From NCBI RefSeq assembly GCF_900099975.1, contig NZ_FNEI01000004.1:186001-250000 (forward strand): a stretch of 64,000 nt of DNA, written 5' to 3'. Numbering within the stretch: position 1 is the stretch's first letter; each line of letters starts with the position of its first letter. The translations under genes and the position numbers were made by a program. Shown in pieces: positions 33,530 through 42,471 of the stretch. The DNA is from Arthrobacter cupressi (GTDB taxonomy: Bacteria; Actinomycetota; Actinomycetes; Actinomycetales; Micrococcaceae). Below the pieces are notes generated by a model, which saw only the letters and a list, made by a program, of their open reading frames with translations, ran no database searches and was not told where the DNA came from.

Positions 33530-34971
33530 GCCGGCACCTCCGCCGTCACTCGCTTTGGGTACCGGGCCGAGGCCGCCGAGGCAATCAGCGCGGCCACCGC
33601 GAGAGCACCCCAGATCGCGAAGAGCCCGCCCTCGCTGATCCGGCCGCCGTCCGCGGTGCTGGAGGAAATCAACTTCACGACGGCGGCGCCCACCGCGATC
33701 CCGACGGACAGCGCCAGTTCATTCAGGCCGGCCGCCGTCGAGGTCTCCTCCAGCGGAACACCCTCGACGGACAGTGCACGGGTGCCCGCCTGGTACATGC
33801 CCAGGCTGAGGTTGAACAGGGCGAAGCCGGCGCAGTATCCGGACAGGGAACCGTGGGCCAGGGCCATGATGGCGAAGCCTGCGGCCAGCAGCACGCCGGC
33901 GGACACCAGGGTTGCCCGTTCCCCGAAGCTGCGCAGCACCCGTGCGGTCAGCAGCGAGGACACCAGGGACAGCACCGAGCCGAGGGCCAGGATGACCGCG
34001 ATGTTGAAGGAACTCAGGGCGAAGCCGTAGCCGGCCTTCTCCGGGTTGGCGTGCAGGAAGATGCCGTTGGTGCCGAAGTAGCTGATGGAGGCGAAACCGA
34101 AGAAGAACGTGGCGAGCGAGACCGCACGGATCCGCGGCTTGGCGAGCATGCGCAGGTCCATGAAGCGCCTCGCGTTCCCAGCCGCACCGGGCAGCCGGGA
34201 GTCGATCCGGGCCCAGACTGCGAGCAGGCCAAGCCCGAGCACTCCGGCAAGCAGGGTGCGGGCATCGAGCCAGCCCCATTCCGGGCCCATGGACAGAGCC
34301 ACCACGAAGCCGATCAGGCCCAGCGAGCAGGCCATGAGCGGCACCATGGCGAGGCCTTCGCGGGTGGGGGTTCCGGCGTCGGGCAGGACGAAGGAGGCAA
34401 CAAGCGCGGCGACGGCGAACGGCACGGCGACCCAGAGGCCGACGGTCGGCTGGGACGCGCCGATGATCCCGGCCAGCAGACCGCCGGCACCGAAGGTGAT
34501 CATGAGGACGCCGATCATTACGCTAACGCCGGTGCGGGTGTGGGCGGGGCTGCTGACGCGCAGGATGCCCATCATCAGCGGGATGAAGCCCACCACACAG
34601 GTGAGCAGCACGACGCCGACCGTCACCGTCCAGAGCGAGGGCCAGAACGCCATGGTGAACGCACCCAGCGCCACCACCGCGGTGGACCAGCGCAGCACCA
34701 GCCGGTAGCCGTAGCTGTCGCCGAGGCGGGAGATGATGGGGGTGAGGACGGCGAAGCTGACGTTGGAGATCAGGAAGATGCCGTTGATGGCGGGGTCGTC
34801 GATGGCGAAGACCGGGCCCAGGGCGGGCAGGATCGGATTCAGGTAGCCCTGGGTGACGCCGCTGAGGGATTCGACCAGGGCCATTGCCAGGATCATGCCG
34901 ATGATGGTCCTGCGGGTGAGAGCAGCCGCGGCCGGTTGCATGGTCCGGGGCGGCATTGCCTTGCTTGCCAT
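33526..34971 (-). CDS. MFS transporter
   Basis: A 481-residue major facilitator with about fourteen membrane segments, like DHA2-type members. RLGDSYGYRLVLRW near residue 82 is the loop 2-3 motif A in altered form. It comes first in the operon with the M20 amidohydrolase and diverges from the Lrp-like regulator. Since the partner is a hydrolase, import of an acylated amino acid or dipeptide-like compound is plausible, though the fold also suits drug export. An AAGGAA site precedes the ATG. Confidence 0.83.
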   Translation of the reverse strand: MASKAMPPRTMQPAAAALTRRTIIGMILAMALVESLSGVTQGYLNPILPALGPVFAIDDPAINGIFLISNVSFAVLTPIISRLGDSYGYRLVLRWSTAVVALGAFTMAFWPSLWTVTVGVVLLTCVVGFIPLMMGILRVSSPAHTRTGVSVMIGVLMITFGAGGLLAGIIGASQPTVGLWVAVPFAVAALVASFVLPDAGTPTREGLAMVPLMACSLGLIGFVVALSMGPEWGWLDARTLLAGVLGLGLLAVWARIDSRLPGAAGNARRFMDLRMLAKPRIRAVSLATFFFGFASISYFGTNGIFLHANPEKAGYGFALSSFNIAVILALGSVLSLVSSLLTARVLRSFGERATLVSAGVLLAAGFAIMALAHGSLSGYCAGFALFNLSLGMYQAGTRALSVEGVPLEETSTAAGLNELALSVGIAVGAAVVKLISSSTADGGRISEGGLFAIWGALAVAALIASAASARYPKRVTAEVPA

Positions 34972-35102
34972 ATGCTTCCTTGGGGTTCGGGGCGTTGGGG
35001 GCGCCGGGGGTGGCGCGAGTCACAACGTTATGCAGCCCGTCACGCACCGGTGGATTTTCGATGCAAACCGCCACAGAGGGCACAAATTTGAAAGAATCTG
35101 CC

Positions 35103-36107
35103 ATGATCTCCGAGCTGGATCTAGAAATCGTCAACGCCCTCCAGATCAATCCGCGCGCCGAGTGGTCCCGCGTGGCGGACGTCCTGGAACTGTCCGGCCC
35201 CACCGTGGCCCGGCGCTGGAGCGCACTGGCCGGGCAGGGCCTGGCCTGGATCACGCCGTCCCCGGGTCCGCGCTACCTCAGCGCCGGCTGGTCCGCGTTC
35301 ATCAACCTCTCCTCCACACCCGAGCGGCACGGGGCGTTGATCGAGCGGCTGTGCGCCGAGCCGGCCTTCGGCACGGTCTCCCTGGTGTCCGGCCCGCACG
35401 ACTTGTTCGTGGACTGCTTCGCCTCCAGCCACGAGGAGCTGATGGCGATCGTCACCGGCGCCTTCGCGGACCTGCCCGGCGTCACCCGGCGCGAGGTGGT
35501 GTTCGTGACCCAGCTGTACCGGCAGGCCTCGGAATGGCGCAGCGGCACGCTCGAGCCGGCGCGCGCCCGGCTCATGGCCAAGGGGTCCATGGCTCCCCCG
35601 CCCGCGTATTCCCCGGACAAGCTGGACGCCGCCCTCTTGGAAGCCCTGGCCCGCGACGGCCGGGCGGGCTGGGCCGATCTCGGCACCGCGTGCGGGGTCT
35701 CCGCCCAGACGGCGCGCCGGCGCGTGGAGCGCTTCCTCGCCTCCGGCTACATCACCATGCGCTGCGACACCGCGGCCGTGGTGCAGCAGAACCTGCGCGA
35801 AGTGAGCCTGGCCCTCAACGTTCCGGCCACCCACGTGGACGAGGTGGGCCGCTACTTCGCCGCCCTGGCCAGCTGCCGGCTCAGCGCCCAGGTTCTGGGC
35901 GCCCAGAACCTGGTGGTCACCTTCTGGGTGCGCGATTACCTGGAGATCCAGGCGCACGAACGCGAGCTCGCGTCCCGTGCACCGGGCAGCACGGTGATCT
36001 CCCGGCAGGCGGTGGTGCGCACCTACAAACGGCTTGGGCATGTCCTGGACGAGAGCGGCCGCAGCACCGGCGTGGTGCCGCTGCCGCTCTGGCGGGAAGC
36101 GCAGTAG
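35103..36107 (+). CDS. Double Lrp/AsnC-type transcriptional regulator
   Basis: A 334-residue regulator with two Lrp/AsnC units in one chain: a first helix-turn-helix in residues 3-45 (LDLEIVNALQINPRAEWSRV), an effector-like domain, then a second helix-turn-helix starting near residue 178 (LDAALLEALARDGRAGWADL) and a second effector-like domain. One polypeptide may thus act as a dimer mimic. ATG 35103 starts directly at the first helix; ATG 35061 would add 14 residues. It diverges from the MFS-M20 operon and precedes the decarboxylase, so it probably answers to an amino acid. Confidence 0.85.
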   Translation: MISELDLEIVNALQINPRAEWSRVADVLELSGPTVARRWSALAGQGLAWITPSPGPRYLSAGWSAFINLSSTPERHGALIERLCAEPAFGTVSLVSGPHDLFVDCFASSHEELMAIVTGAFADLPGVTRREVVFVTQLYRQASEWRSGTLEPARARLMAKGSMAPPPAYSPDKLDAALLEALARDGRAGWADLGTACGVSAQTARRRVERFLASGYITMRCDTAAVVQQNLREVSLALNVPATHVDEVGRYFAALASCRLSAQVLGAQNLVVTFWVRDYLEIQAHERELASRAPGSTVISRQAVVRTYKRLGHVLDESGRSTGVVPLPLWREAQ

Positions 36108-36237
36108 TCGGCCCATTCCGGAGTTCCAGACAGAAGCGCAGGTAATGCGGCCCGCGCCACAGGGCTTTCGTCGTTTAGTGGGAACAGCCGGCGGCAACGA
36201 CGCCACCGGCACCAGCAGAACGAGACCCAGGATCCCC

Positions 36238-39078
36238 ATGCCTCCCGCAGCGCCCCTCCGCCAGCCCCGTGCCGCAGCCGCCCCGCAAAGCGGACCGCAC
36301 CTTTCAGACCCCCTGCCCGACGCCGGTACCCGCCTTCCCGGCAACGTCACCGGAGCCGGAACCCCAGCTGCCGGGACTCCCGGCAGCGAGGTGCCCAGCA
36401 GCGCCTGGCGGCTGCGCGTGGATGCGTGGGAATACGTGGGCTACGCCGTTAAGCAGGCGGCCGCCGTCGGGCATGGGTCCGGGCAGGTTTCCGGGAACGG
36501 GCGGCTGCCCGCCGAAGCGGCACGGCTGCTGCCCATGCTGGAAGCCGTGGAAATGTACTGGGCCACTCCAGGGCAGCCTTATGTGACGGAGCTGCGGCGC
36601 AGCCTGGACGACGGCGACTACGCCACCGCGCTGGCACTGATCGAGCCGGTGACCCGTCGGCTGTCCCGGCACGGGCAGGCGGCTCCCGACACAGCGGCGG
36701 ACCCGGAACGTGAAACCGAGCAGCCCGACAGCCCGGCGGATACCCGCCGGCGCTTCGAGGTGCTGGTGATCGACGACATGTCCGAGGCCGAGCGCGAAGC
36801 CATGCGCGCCGAGCTGCTGGCCCAGCGGCGCCCGGCGGACGAGTTCGTCTACGAGCCGGTGTTCGTGCCCAGTTTCGAGGATGCCCTGGTGGCGGTGCTC
36901 CTCAACCCGGACATCCAGGCCTGCGTGCTGCGCCCCGGCTTCGTGGCCCGCAGCCGGCAGCGGCTCAGCCGGGACCTGCGCGGTTTCCTGGAAGGCTTCA
37001 CCGGCGGCGGGGTGCCCGCCCGGCCCATGGACCGGATCCTGGTGCTCGCGGAAAAGCTCGGGGAACTCCGCCCTGAGCTGGACCTTTACCTGGTGGCCGG
37101 GGTGTCCATCGAGGAACTGGCCGGTTCCCTGACCCGGCGCTTCCGGCGGCTGTTCCGCCGCCAGGACAGCCTGGAACTGCATCTGTCCCTGCTGGGCGGC
37201 GCGGCCGCGCGTTACGAGGCGCCGTTCTTCCACGCCGTGCAGCAGTACAGCCGCAAGCCGGCCGGCGTCTTCCATGCGCTGCCCGTTTCGCGGGGCGGCT
37301 CGGTGGTCAATTCCAAGTGGATCGACGACCTGGGCGAGTTCTACGGGCTGAACCTGCTGCTCGCTGAAACCTCGGCGACCTCAGGCGGCCTCGACTCCCT
37401 GCTCGATCCGCACGGCTCGCTGAAGAAGGCACAGGCACTGGCGGCCCGGGCCTACGGCGCGCAGAAATCGCTCTTCGTCACCAACGGCACGTCCACGGCC
37501 AACAAGATCGTGCACCAGTCGATCGTGGCGCCCGGGGACGTGGTGCTGGTGGACCGGAACTGCCACAAGTCCCACCACTACGCCCTCATGCTGGCGGGTG
37601 CGCAGGTGGCCTACCTGGATGCCTATCCGCTGGACGAGTTCTCCTTCTATGGCGCTGTGCCCTTGGAGAGCATCAAGCGCATGCTCCTGGACTACCGGAA
37701 GGCCGGGCGGCTGCACGAGGTCAAGATGCTGGCCCTGACCAACTGCACCTTCGACGGGATCGTCTACGACGTGGAACGCGTTATGGAGGAGTGCCTGGCC
37801 ATCAAGCCGGACCTGGTGTTCCTGTGGGACGAGGCCTGGTTCGCGTTCGCCGGTTTCCACCACATCTACCGGCGCCGCACGGCCATGGCGGCGGCGCAAA
37901 AGCTCGAGAAGCAGTTCCGCGATCCGGCGTACGCGCGCCGGTACGCCGAGCAGCAGCGGCGGCTGACCGGCACAGGTGGCGGCAGCGCCGCCGTCGGGCT
38001 GGACGGGGTGGGTGACGAGCAACTGCTGCAGACCCGGCTCATCCCGGACCCGGCGCAGGCGCGGCTGCGGGTCTACGCCACCCAGTCCACGCACAAGACC
38101 CTCACCTCGCTGCGGCAGGGCTCGATGATCCACATCCATGACCAGGACTTCGGGCAGCTCAACGCGGAGAGCTTCCACGAGGCGTACATGACGCACACCT
38201 CCACCTCGCCGAACTACCAGATCCTGGCGTCGCTGGACATGGGGCGTCGGCAGGTGGAATTCGAAGGCTACGAGCTGGTGCAGCGGCAGGCGGACCTGGC
38301 CGTGAGCATCGCCCAGGCCGTGGCGCGGCATCCGCTGCTGAAGAAGTACTTCCGGATCCTGGGCACCCGCGACCTCATCCCGGCGAAATACCGCGAAACG
38401 CAACGGCAGATGCCACTGCGCGACGGCCTGGCGGCGATGGCCGAGTCCTGGCAGCGGGACGAATTCGTGGTGGACCCGAGCCGGCTGACCCTGCACATCG
38501 GGCTCACCGGGGTGGACGGGGACACCTTCAAGCACGAGTACCTGATGGACAAGTACGGCATCCAGGTCAACAAGACCTCGCGGAACAGCGTGCTGTTCAT
38601 GACCAACATCGGCACCTCGCGCAGCTCGGTGGCGTACCTCGTGGAGGTGCTGGTGAAGCTCGCCGAATCCTTCGAGGACGAGCAGGCGGCCATGAGCGGC
38701 CTGGGCCGGCGGGCGCATGAAGCCCGGGTGGCGGCGCTGACCGGTTCCCCGCCGCCGCTGCCGGACTTCAGCCGTTTCGCCGATCGCTTCCGGGTGGATG
38801 CCCTGACGCCGGACGGGAACATGCGGGACGCCTACTTCGAGACGTACAAGCCGGGGGCCACGGAATACCTCGACGCCGGCGAGCTCGCCCGCCGGGTGGC
38901 GGCGGGCGAGGAGCTGGTGTCCGCGGCGTTCGTCACCCCGTACCCGCCCGGCTTCCCGGTGCTGGTGCCGGGCCAGGTGATCACGGCCGAAACCTTGGCG
39001 TTCATGTCGGCCCTGGACACCCGGGAAATCCACGGCTTCAACGCGGAGCTGGGCTTCCGGGTGCTGACGGGGTCCTGA
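36238..39078 (+). CDS. Orn/Lys/Arg decarboxylase (fold type I, with N-terminal wing)
   Basis: A 946-residue PLP decarboxylase of the large bacterial Orn/Lys/Arg type. Order: a Pro/Ala-rich low-complexity stretch (1-55), a helical region (60-150), a response-regulator-like wing domain (about 165-330), the PLP domain with VTNGTSTANKIVHQS near 415 and Lys620 in QSTHKTLTSLRQGS, then the C-terminal domain. It turns lysine, ornithine or arginine into cadaverine, putrescine or agmatine. Longer than the classical enzymes (about 710-760 residues) mostly at the N-terminus. ATG 36238 has AGGAT upstream; ATG 36145 is in frame and possible. Confidence 0.85.
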   Translation: MPPAAPLRQPRAAAAPQSGPHLSDPLPDAGTRLPGNVTGAGTPAAGTPGSEVPSSAWRLRVDAWEYVGYAVKQAAAVGHGSGQVSGNGRLPAEAARLLPMLEAVEMYWATPGQPYVTELRRSLDDGDYATALALIEPVTRRLSRHGQAAPDTAADPERETEQPDSPADTRRRFEVLVIDDMSEAEREAMRAELLAQRRPADEFVYEPVFVPSFEDALVAVLLNPDIQACVLRPGFVARSRQRLSRDLRGFLEGFTGGGVPARPMDRILVLAEKLGELRPELDLYLVAGVSIEELAGSLTRRFRRLFRRQDSLELHLSLLGGAAARYEAPFFHAVQQYSRKPAGVFHALPVSRGGSVVNSKWIDDLGEFYGLNLLLAETSATSGGLDSLLDPHGSLKKAQALAARAYGAQKSLFVTNGTSTANKIVHQSIVAPGDVVLVDRNCHKSHHYALMLAGAQVAYLDAYPLDEFSFYGAVPLESIKRMLLDYRKAGRLHEVKMLALTNCTFDGIVYDVERVMEECLAIKPDLVFLWDEAWFAFAGFHHIYRRRTAMAAAQKLEKQFRDPAYARRYAEQQRRLTGTGGGSAAVGLDGVGDEQLLQTRLIPDPAQARLRVYATQSTHKTLTSLRQGSMIHIHDQDFGQLNAESFHEAYMTHTSTSPNYQILASLDMGRRQVEFEGYELVQRQADLAVSIAQAVARHPLLKKYFRILGTRDLIPAKYRETQRQMPLRDGLAAMAESWQRDEFVVDPSRLTLHIGLTGVDGDTFKHEYLMDKYGIQVNKTSRNSVLFMTNIGTSRSSVAYLVEVLVKLAESFEDEQAAMSGLGRRAHEARVAALTGSPPPLPDFSRFADRFRVDALTPDGNMRDAYFETYKPGATEYLDAGELARRVAAGEELVSAAFVTPYPPGFPVLVPGQVITAETLAFMSALDTREIHGFNAELGFRVLTGS

Positions 39079-39094
39079 CGGGAAGTGTAGGGAG

Positions 39095-39964
39095 CTACTC
39101 CCCCAGGGTCCGCAGCGTGGCTGCGGCGAACTCCCTGGCCGATGCGTTCCAGCGGCCCAGCAGGCCTTGGAGGTTCTCGCCGTCGGCCCGGTGCGCGGCG
39201 GTCTCGGCTTCCAGGGTGGCCAGGATGCCGCTGCGCAGTTCAGTGTTGAAGTTGACCTTGCCGACCCCCAGGGTGCGAGCCTTCAGCAGCTCGCCGGCGG
39301 GGATGCCGGAGGCGCCGTGGAGCACCAGCGGCACTGTGGCTTCCGAGGAGGTCGTTTCAGCGGAGATCCGCTCCAGGACGTCCCAGCGGACCTTCGGGGC
39401 GCCCTTGTACTTGCCGTGCACGTTGCCGATAGCCACGGCCAGCAGCTGCGCGCCGGAGCGCTCCGCAAAGTCGCGCACCTGGGTGGGGTCGGTGAGGCCG
39501 GCGGCCTGGACGTCGACGCCGAAGGCTTTGTCCTCGTCGCCGGCCAGCCCGCCAAGTTCCGCTTCGAGCACGACGGCGGTGCCGCCGTCGGCGTTCAGCA
39601 CGGCCCGTACGCCGCGCACCAGGGCGATGTTCTCCTCGAAGCCGAGCGCGGAACCGTCCGCGAGGACGCAGTCCGCGCCGGAGCGCACGGATTCGCGAAT
39701 CACCGCGAGGTCCGAGGCGTGGTCCAGCTGGACGCACACTGGAACCGCGGCGCCGTCGGCCAGGCTGCGGAGGGCCGTGATGAGCCGCTGCCCGGCGCGC
39801 GCGGCCGCGGTCTTGGGCGCCACGTTGAGGATCACCGGCAAGCCGGTTTCCTCTGCGGCCTCCACGACGGCGGTGGCGGTGGTGAAGTCGTAGCAGGTGA
39901 AGGCCGGAACGGCCGCCCCACGCTGCAGGGCGGCCGTTACCAGTTCGTCGAGTTTGGCTCGCAT
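39095..39964 (-). CDS. Class II fructose-bisphosphate aldolase-like enzyme
   Basis: A 289-residue class II (zinc) aldolase of the Fba/GatY/KbaY family. QLDHASD near residue 80 carries the catalytic Asp and a zinc His, AIGNVHGKYKG (about 178) and LHGASGIP (about 208) the other two zinc His, and GKVNFNTELR the phosphate-binding region. Being the last gene of an acid-sugar operon next to a DUF1537 kinase, it would cleave or retro-aldol a phosphorylated ketose or keto-acid. Start and the permease stop share one base (TGATG). It is not the adducin-fold decarboxylase normally found in such operons. Confidence 0.83.
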   Translation of the reverse strand: MRAKLDELVTAALQRGAAVPAFTCYDFTTATAVVEAAEETGLPVILNVAPKTAAARAGQRLITALRSLADGAAVPVCVQLDHASDLAVIRESVRSGADCVLADGSALGFEENIALVRGVRAVLNADGGTAVVLEAELGGLAGDEDKAFGVDVQAAGLTDPTQVRDFAERSGAQLLAVAIGNVHGKYKGAPKVRWDVLERISAETTSSEATVPLVLHGASGIPAGELLKARTLGVGKVNFNTELRSGILATLEAETAAHRADGENLQGLLGRWNASAREFAAATLRTLGE

Positions 39965-41430
39965 CAGTGGGCCAAGCCGCCGACCAGGATCCAGGCCACG
40001 TAGGTCAGCACGAAGCCGGCCAGGCCCAGGATGGTGGTGAGGACGGTCCAGGTGCGCAGGCCGTCGGACACAGTGAGGCCGTAGTAGCGGACCACGGTCC
40101 AGAAGCCGGCGTCGGTCACGTGGGAGAGGCCGAGGGAACCGAATCCGATGGCGATCACGATCACGGCGATCTGCGCCGGGGAGTATCCGCCTTCCATCAC
40201 TGCGGAGGTGAGCAGGCCGGTGGTGGTCACAATGGCGACGGTGGCCGAACCCTGGGCGGCGCGCAGCGCCAGGGAGATGATGAAGCCGAGCACGATCACC
40301 GGCAGGCCGAGGCTGTCCAGGGTGTGGGACAGGGCGGCGCCGATGCCGGAGGTGCGCAGGACCTCGCCGAACACGCCGCCGGCGGCCACAACCATCAGGA
40401 TCGAGGCGATGGGAGGCAGGGCGCCTTCGAAGATTTCACCGGTTTCCTTCAGGGACCAGTGGCGGCGGACGGCCAGCAGGAAGAAGGAGAGGGCCACGGC
40501 AACCAGGAGAGCGAAGAACGGGTTGCCGATGAACGCGGCCACGCCGTACCAGTAGTTGTCCTTGGCGATGGTCAGCGTGCCGAGGGTGCCGAGGAGGATC
40601 TGGACGATCGGGGCGGCGATCAGGAACATGATCAGGCCGGGACGGGGCGGAGCGATGGCGCGGGCGCCGGGGCCCTCGTGGCCGACGTGGACGAGGGACT
40701 CCGAGCCGAACTCGTCCACCTGGGCCTTGACGCCGGGCAGCAGCTCGTAGTCCTTGCGGTTCATGATGCTGGCAACCCAGTAGGACAGGAATCCAAGCGG
40801 CACACAGATGATCAGGGAGATGAGGGTGATGAGTCCGATGTCGGCGCCGAAGACGCCGGCGCCTGCAACGATGCCCGGGTGCGGCGGAACGGCCACGTGG
40901 ATGGCGAGCATGATGCCGGCCATGGGCAGGCCGAACTTGATCGGGTGCACGTTCGCGATCTTGGCGAAGGCGTAGACGATCGGGACCAGGACGATGACGC
41001 CGACTTCGAAGAACACGGGAATCGCCACCAGGAAGCCCACCGCGGTCAGGGCGACCGCGACGCGCTTGGCGCCGAGCTTTTCGGTGAAGTGGGTGGCCAG
41101 CGACTGCACGCCGCCGGAGACCTCGATCATGCGGCCGAGGACGGCGCCGAGGGCAATCAGCAGCGCCACCTTGCCCATGGTGCCGCCGACGCCGGTGGAC
41201 ACCACGGTGAAGATGTCCTTGAGGGGGATCTGCGCCGCAACTCCCACCAGGATGCTGACGGCCAGCAGGGCCACGAAGGCCTGGATCTTGAAGCGGATGA
41301 TCAGCACCAGCAGCAGGGCGATGCCGGCCGCGGCGATGGTCAGCAGAAGGGGTGTACCCAGCTCCACTGCGGGCTTGATGGCCGGCGCGTCGGCAGCGCT
41401 GACCGCCAACGAGTTGACGAGGGGATTCAT
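39964..41430 (-). CDS. GntP family gluconate/acid-sugar permease
   Basis: A 488-residue GntP-type proton symporter with about twelve to fourteen membrane helices. GMLxxxHVAVPPHPG-like loop (IMLAIHVAVPPHPGIVAG near residue 175) and RAAQGSATVAIVTTTGL near 385 are family hallmarks. Within this operon it probably brings in a four-carbon aldonate. ATG 41430 follows AAGGAG at nine bases; the alternative ATG 41451 would sit in front of that site. Confidence 0.88.
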   Translation of the reverse strand: MNPLVNSLAVSAADAPAIKPAVELGTPLLLTIAAAGIALLLVLIIRFKIQAFVALLAVSILVGVAAQIPLKDIFTVVSTGVGGTMGKVALLIALGAVLGRMIEVSGGVQSLATHFTEKLGAKRVAVALTAVGFLVAIPVFFEVGVIVLVPIVYAFAKIANVHPIKFGLPMAGIMLAIHVAVPPHPGIVAGAGVFGADIGLITLISLIICVPLGFLSYWVASIMNRKDYELLPGVKAQVDEFGSESLVHVGHEGPGARAIAPPRPGLIMFLIAAPIVQILLGTLGTLTIAKDNYWYGVAAFIGNPFFALLVAVALSFFLLAVRRHWSLKETGEIFEGALPPIASILMVVAAGGVFGEVLRTSGIGAALSHTLDSLGLPVIVLGFIISLALRAAQGSATVAIVTTTGLLTSAVMEGGYSPAQIAVIVIAIGFGSLGLSHVTDAGFWTVVRYYGLTVSDGLRTWTVLTTILGLAGFVLTYVAWILVGGLAH

Positions 41431-41545
41431 TGGGGGTGTCTCCTTTGACATACCAGTCTAGAAGACCGGCGGGAGGGGGCGGCGACGGCGGAGGGGGACC
41501 GCCGTCGCCGCGGTTCTTGGTGGGGATGTACTGCTTGGGGACGAA

Positions 41546-42445
41546 TTACTTGGAGCGCTTGGCGGGCGCGACGACCTTGATGACGGCGGAGTCGTCCGCG
41601 GCGGCGAGGCCCTGGGCCTGGCCGAGCAGGTAGAGCTGTTCGGCGGCGGCGGCGACCGGTGCGGCGAGGCCTGCGGCGCGGGTGGCCTTGCCCACGATGC
41701 CCATGTCCTTGACGAAGATGTCCAGGCGGGACAGCACCTCGGCGCCGTCTTCCGTGTAGGCCTCGAGGATGCGCGGGCCGCGGTTGGAGAGCATGAACGA
41801 ACCGGCGGCACCGGCTTCGAGGGCGGCAAGGGTCTTCTCCTGGTCCAGGCCGAGGGCGTCGGCGAGGGCCAGGGCTTCGGCGGCGGCGGCGATGTGCACG
41901 CCGCACAGCAGCTGGTTGACAGTCTTCAGGGCCTGGCCGTCGCCGGGCTTGTCGCCCACGATGCTCAGGGTGGAGGCCAGCAGTTCCAAGGCCGGGCGGG
42001 CCTTTTCGAGGGCGGCCGGGGCGGCGCCGACCACGATCAGCAGATCGCCTTCGCCGGCGCGCTTGGGTCCGCCGGACAGTGGGGCGTCAACGAGTTCGAC
42101 GCCGTACGCGGCGAGCTTTTCGACGGTCGCCGGAATCGCTTCGGTGCCCACGGTGCTGCCGAGGATGACGACGGCGCCCGGCTTGAGCACCGAGGCCACG
42201 CCGTTCTCGCCGAAGAGGACATCGTTGAGCTGTTCGCCGTTGCGCACGGCCAGCAGCAGGGCGTCTGCGTCCTGGGAGGCTTCGCGGGCGGAGGCGAAGG
42301 TCTTGATGCCGGCCGCTGCCGCGAGGTCCAGGCGGGGCTCGGCGATGTCGAAGCCGTGGACGGTGAGCTGGGAGGCCATGCGGGTGGCCATGGGCAGGCC
42401 CATGGCGCCAAGGCCAAGGACTGTGACGGTGTAGTTGCTGGTCAT
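41546..42445 (-). CDS. NAD-dependent acid-sugar dehydrogenase (LtnD/DenD-like)
   Basis: A 299-residue beta-hydroxyacid dehydrogenase. GLGAMGLPMATRMA binds NAD, DAPLSGGPKRAGEGDL (about residues 124-139) is the substrate loop, and Lys in GQALKTVNQLLCG (near 174) is the catalytic residue. In related operons this enzyme oxidises L-threonate or D-erythronate at C2 before kinase action. It is followed by the permease after 115 bases and preceded by the kinase after 26 bases. Confidence 0.86.
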   Translation of the reverse strand: MTSNYTVTVLGLGAMGLPMATRMASQLTVHGFDIAEPRLDLAAAAGIKTFASAREASQDADALLLAVRNGEQLNDVLFGENGVASVLKPGAVVILGSTVGTEAIPATVEKLAAYGVELVDAPLSGGPKRAGEGDLLIVVGAAPAALEKARPALELLASTLSIVGDKPGDGQALKTVNQLLCGVHIAAAAEALALADALGLDQEKTLAALEAGAAGSFMLSNRGPRILEAYTEDGAEVLSRLDIFVKDMGIVGKATRAAGLAAPVAAAAEQLYLLGQAQGLAAADDSAVIKVVAPAKRSK

Positions 42446-42471
42446 GGTGTTCTCCGTTGAATGTGGTGCGT

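Noticed and set aside
36145..36237. Upstream ATG for the Orn/Lys/Arg decarboxylase
   Set aside because: The added 31 residues are unstructured and the ATG has no ribosome site; it cannot be fully excluded.
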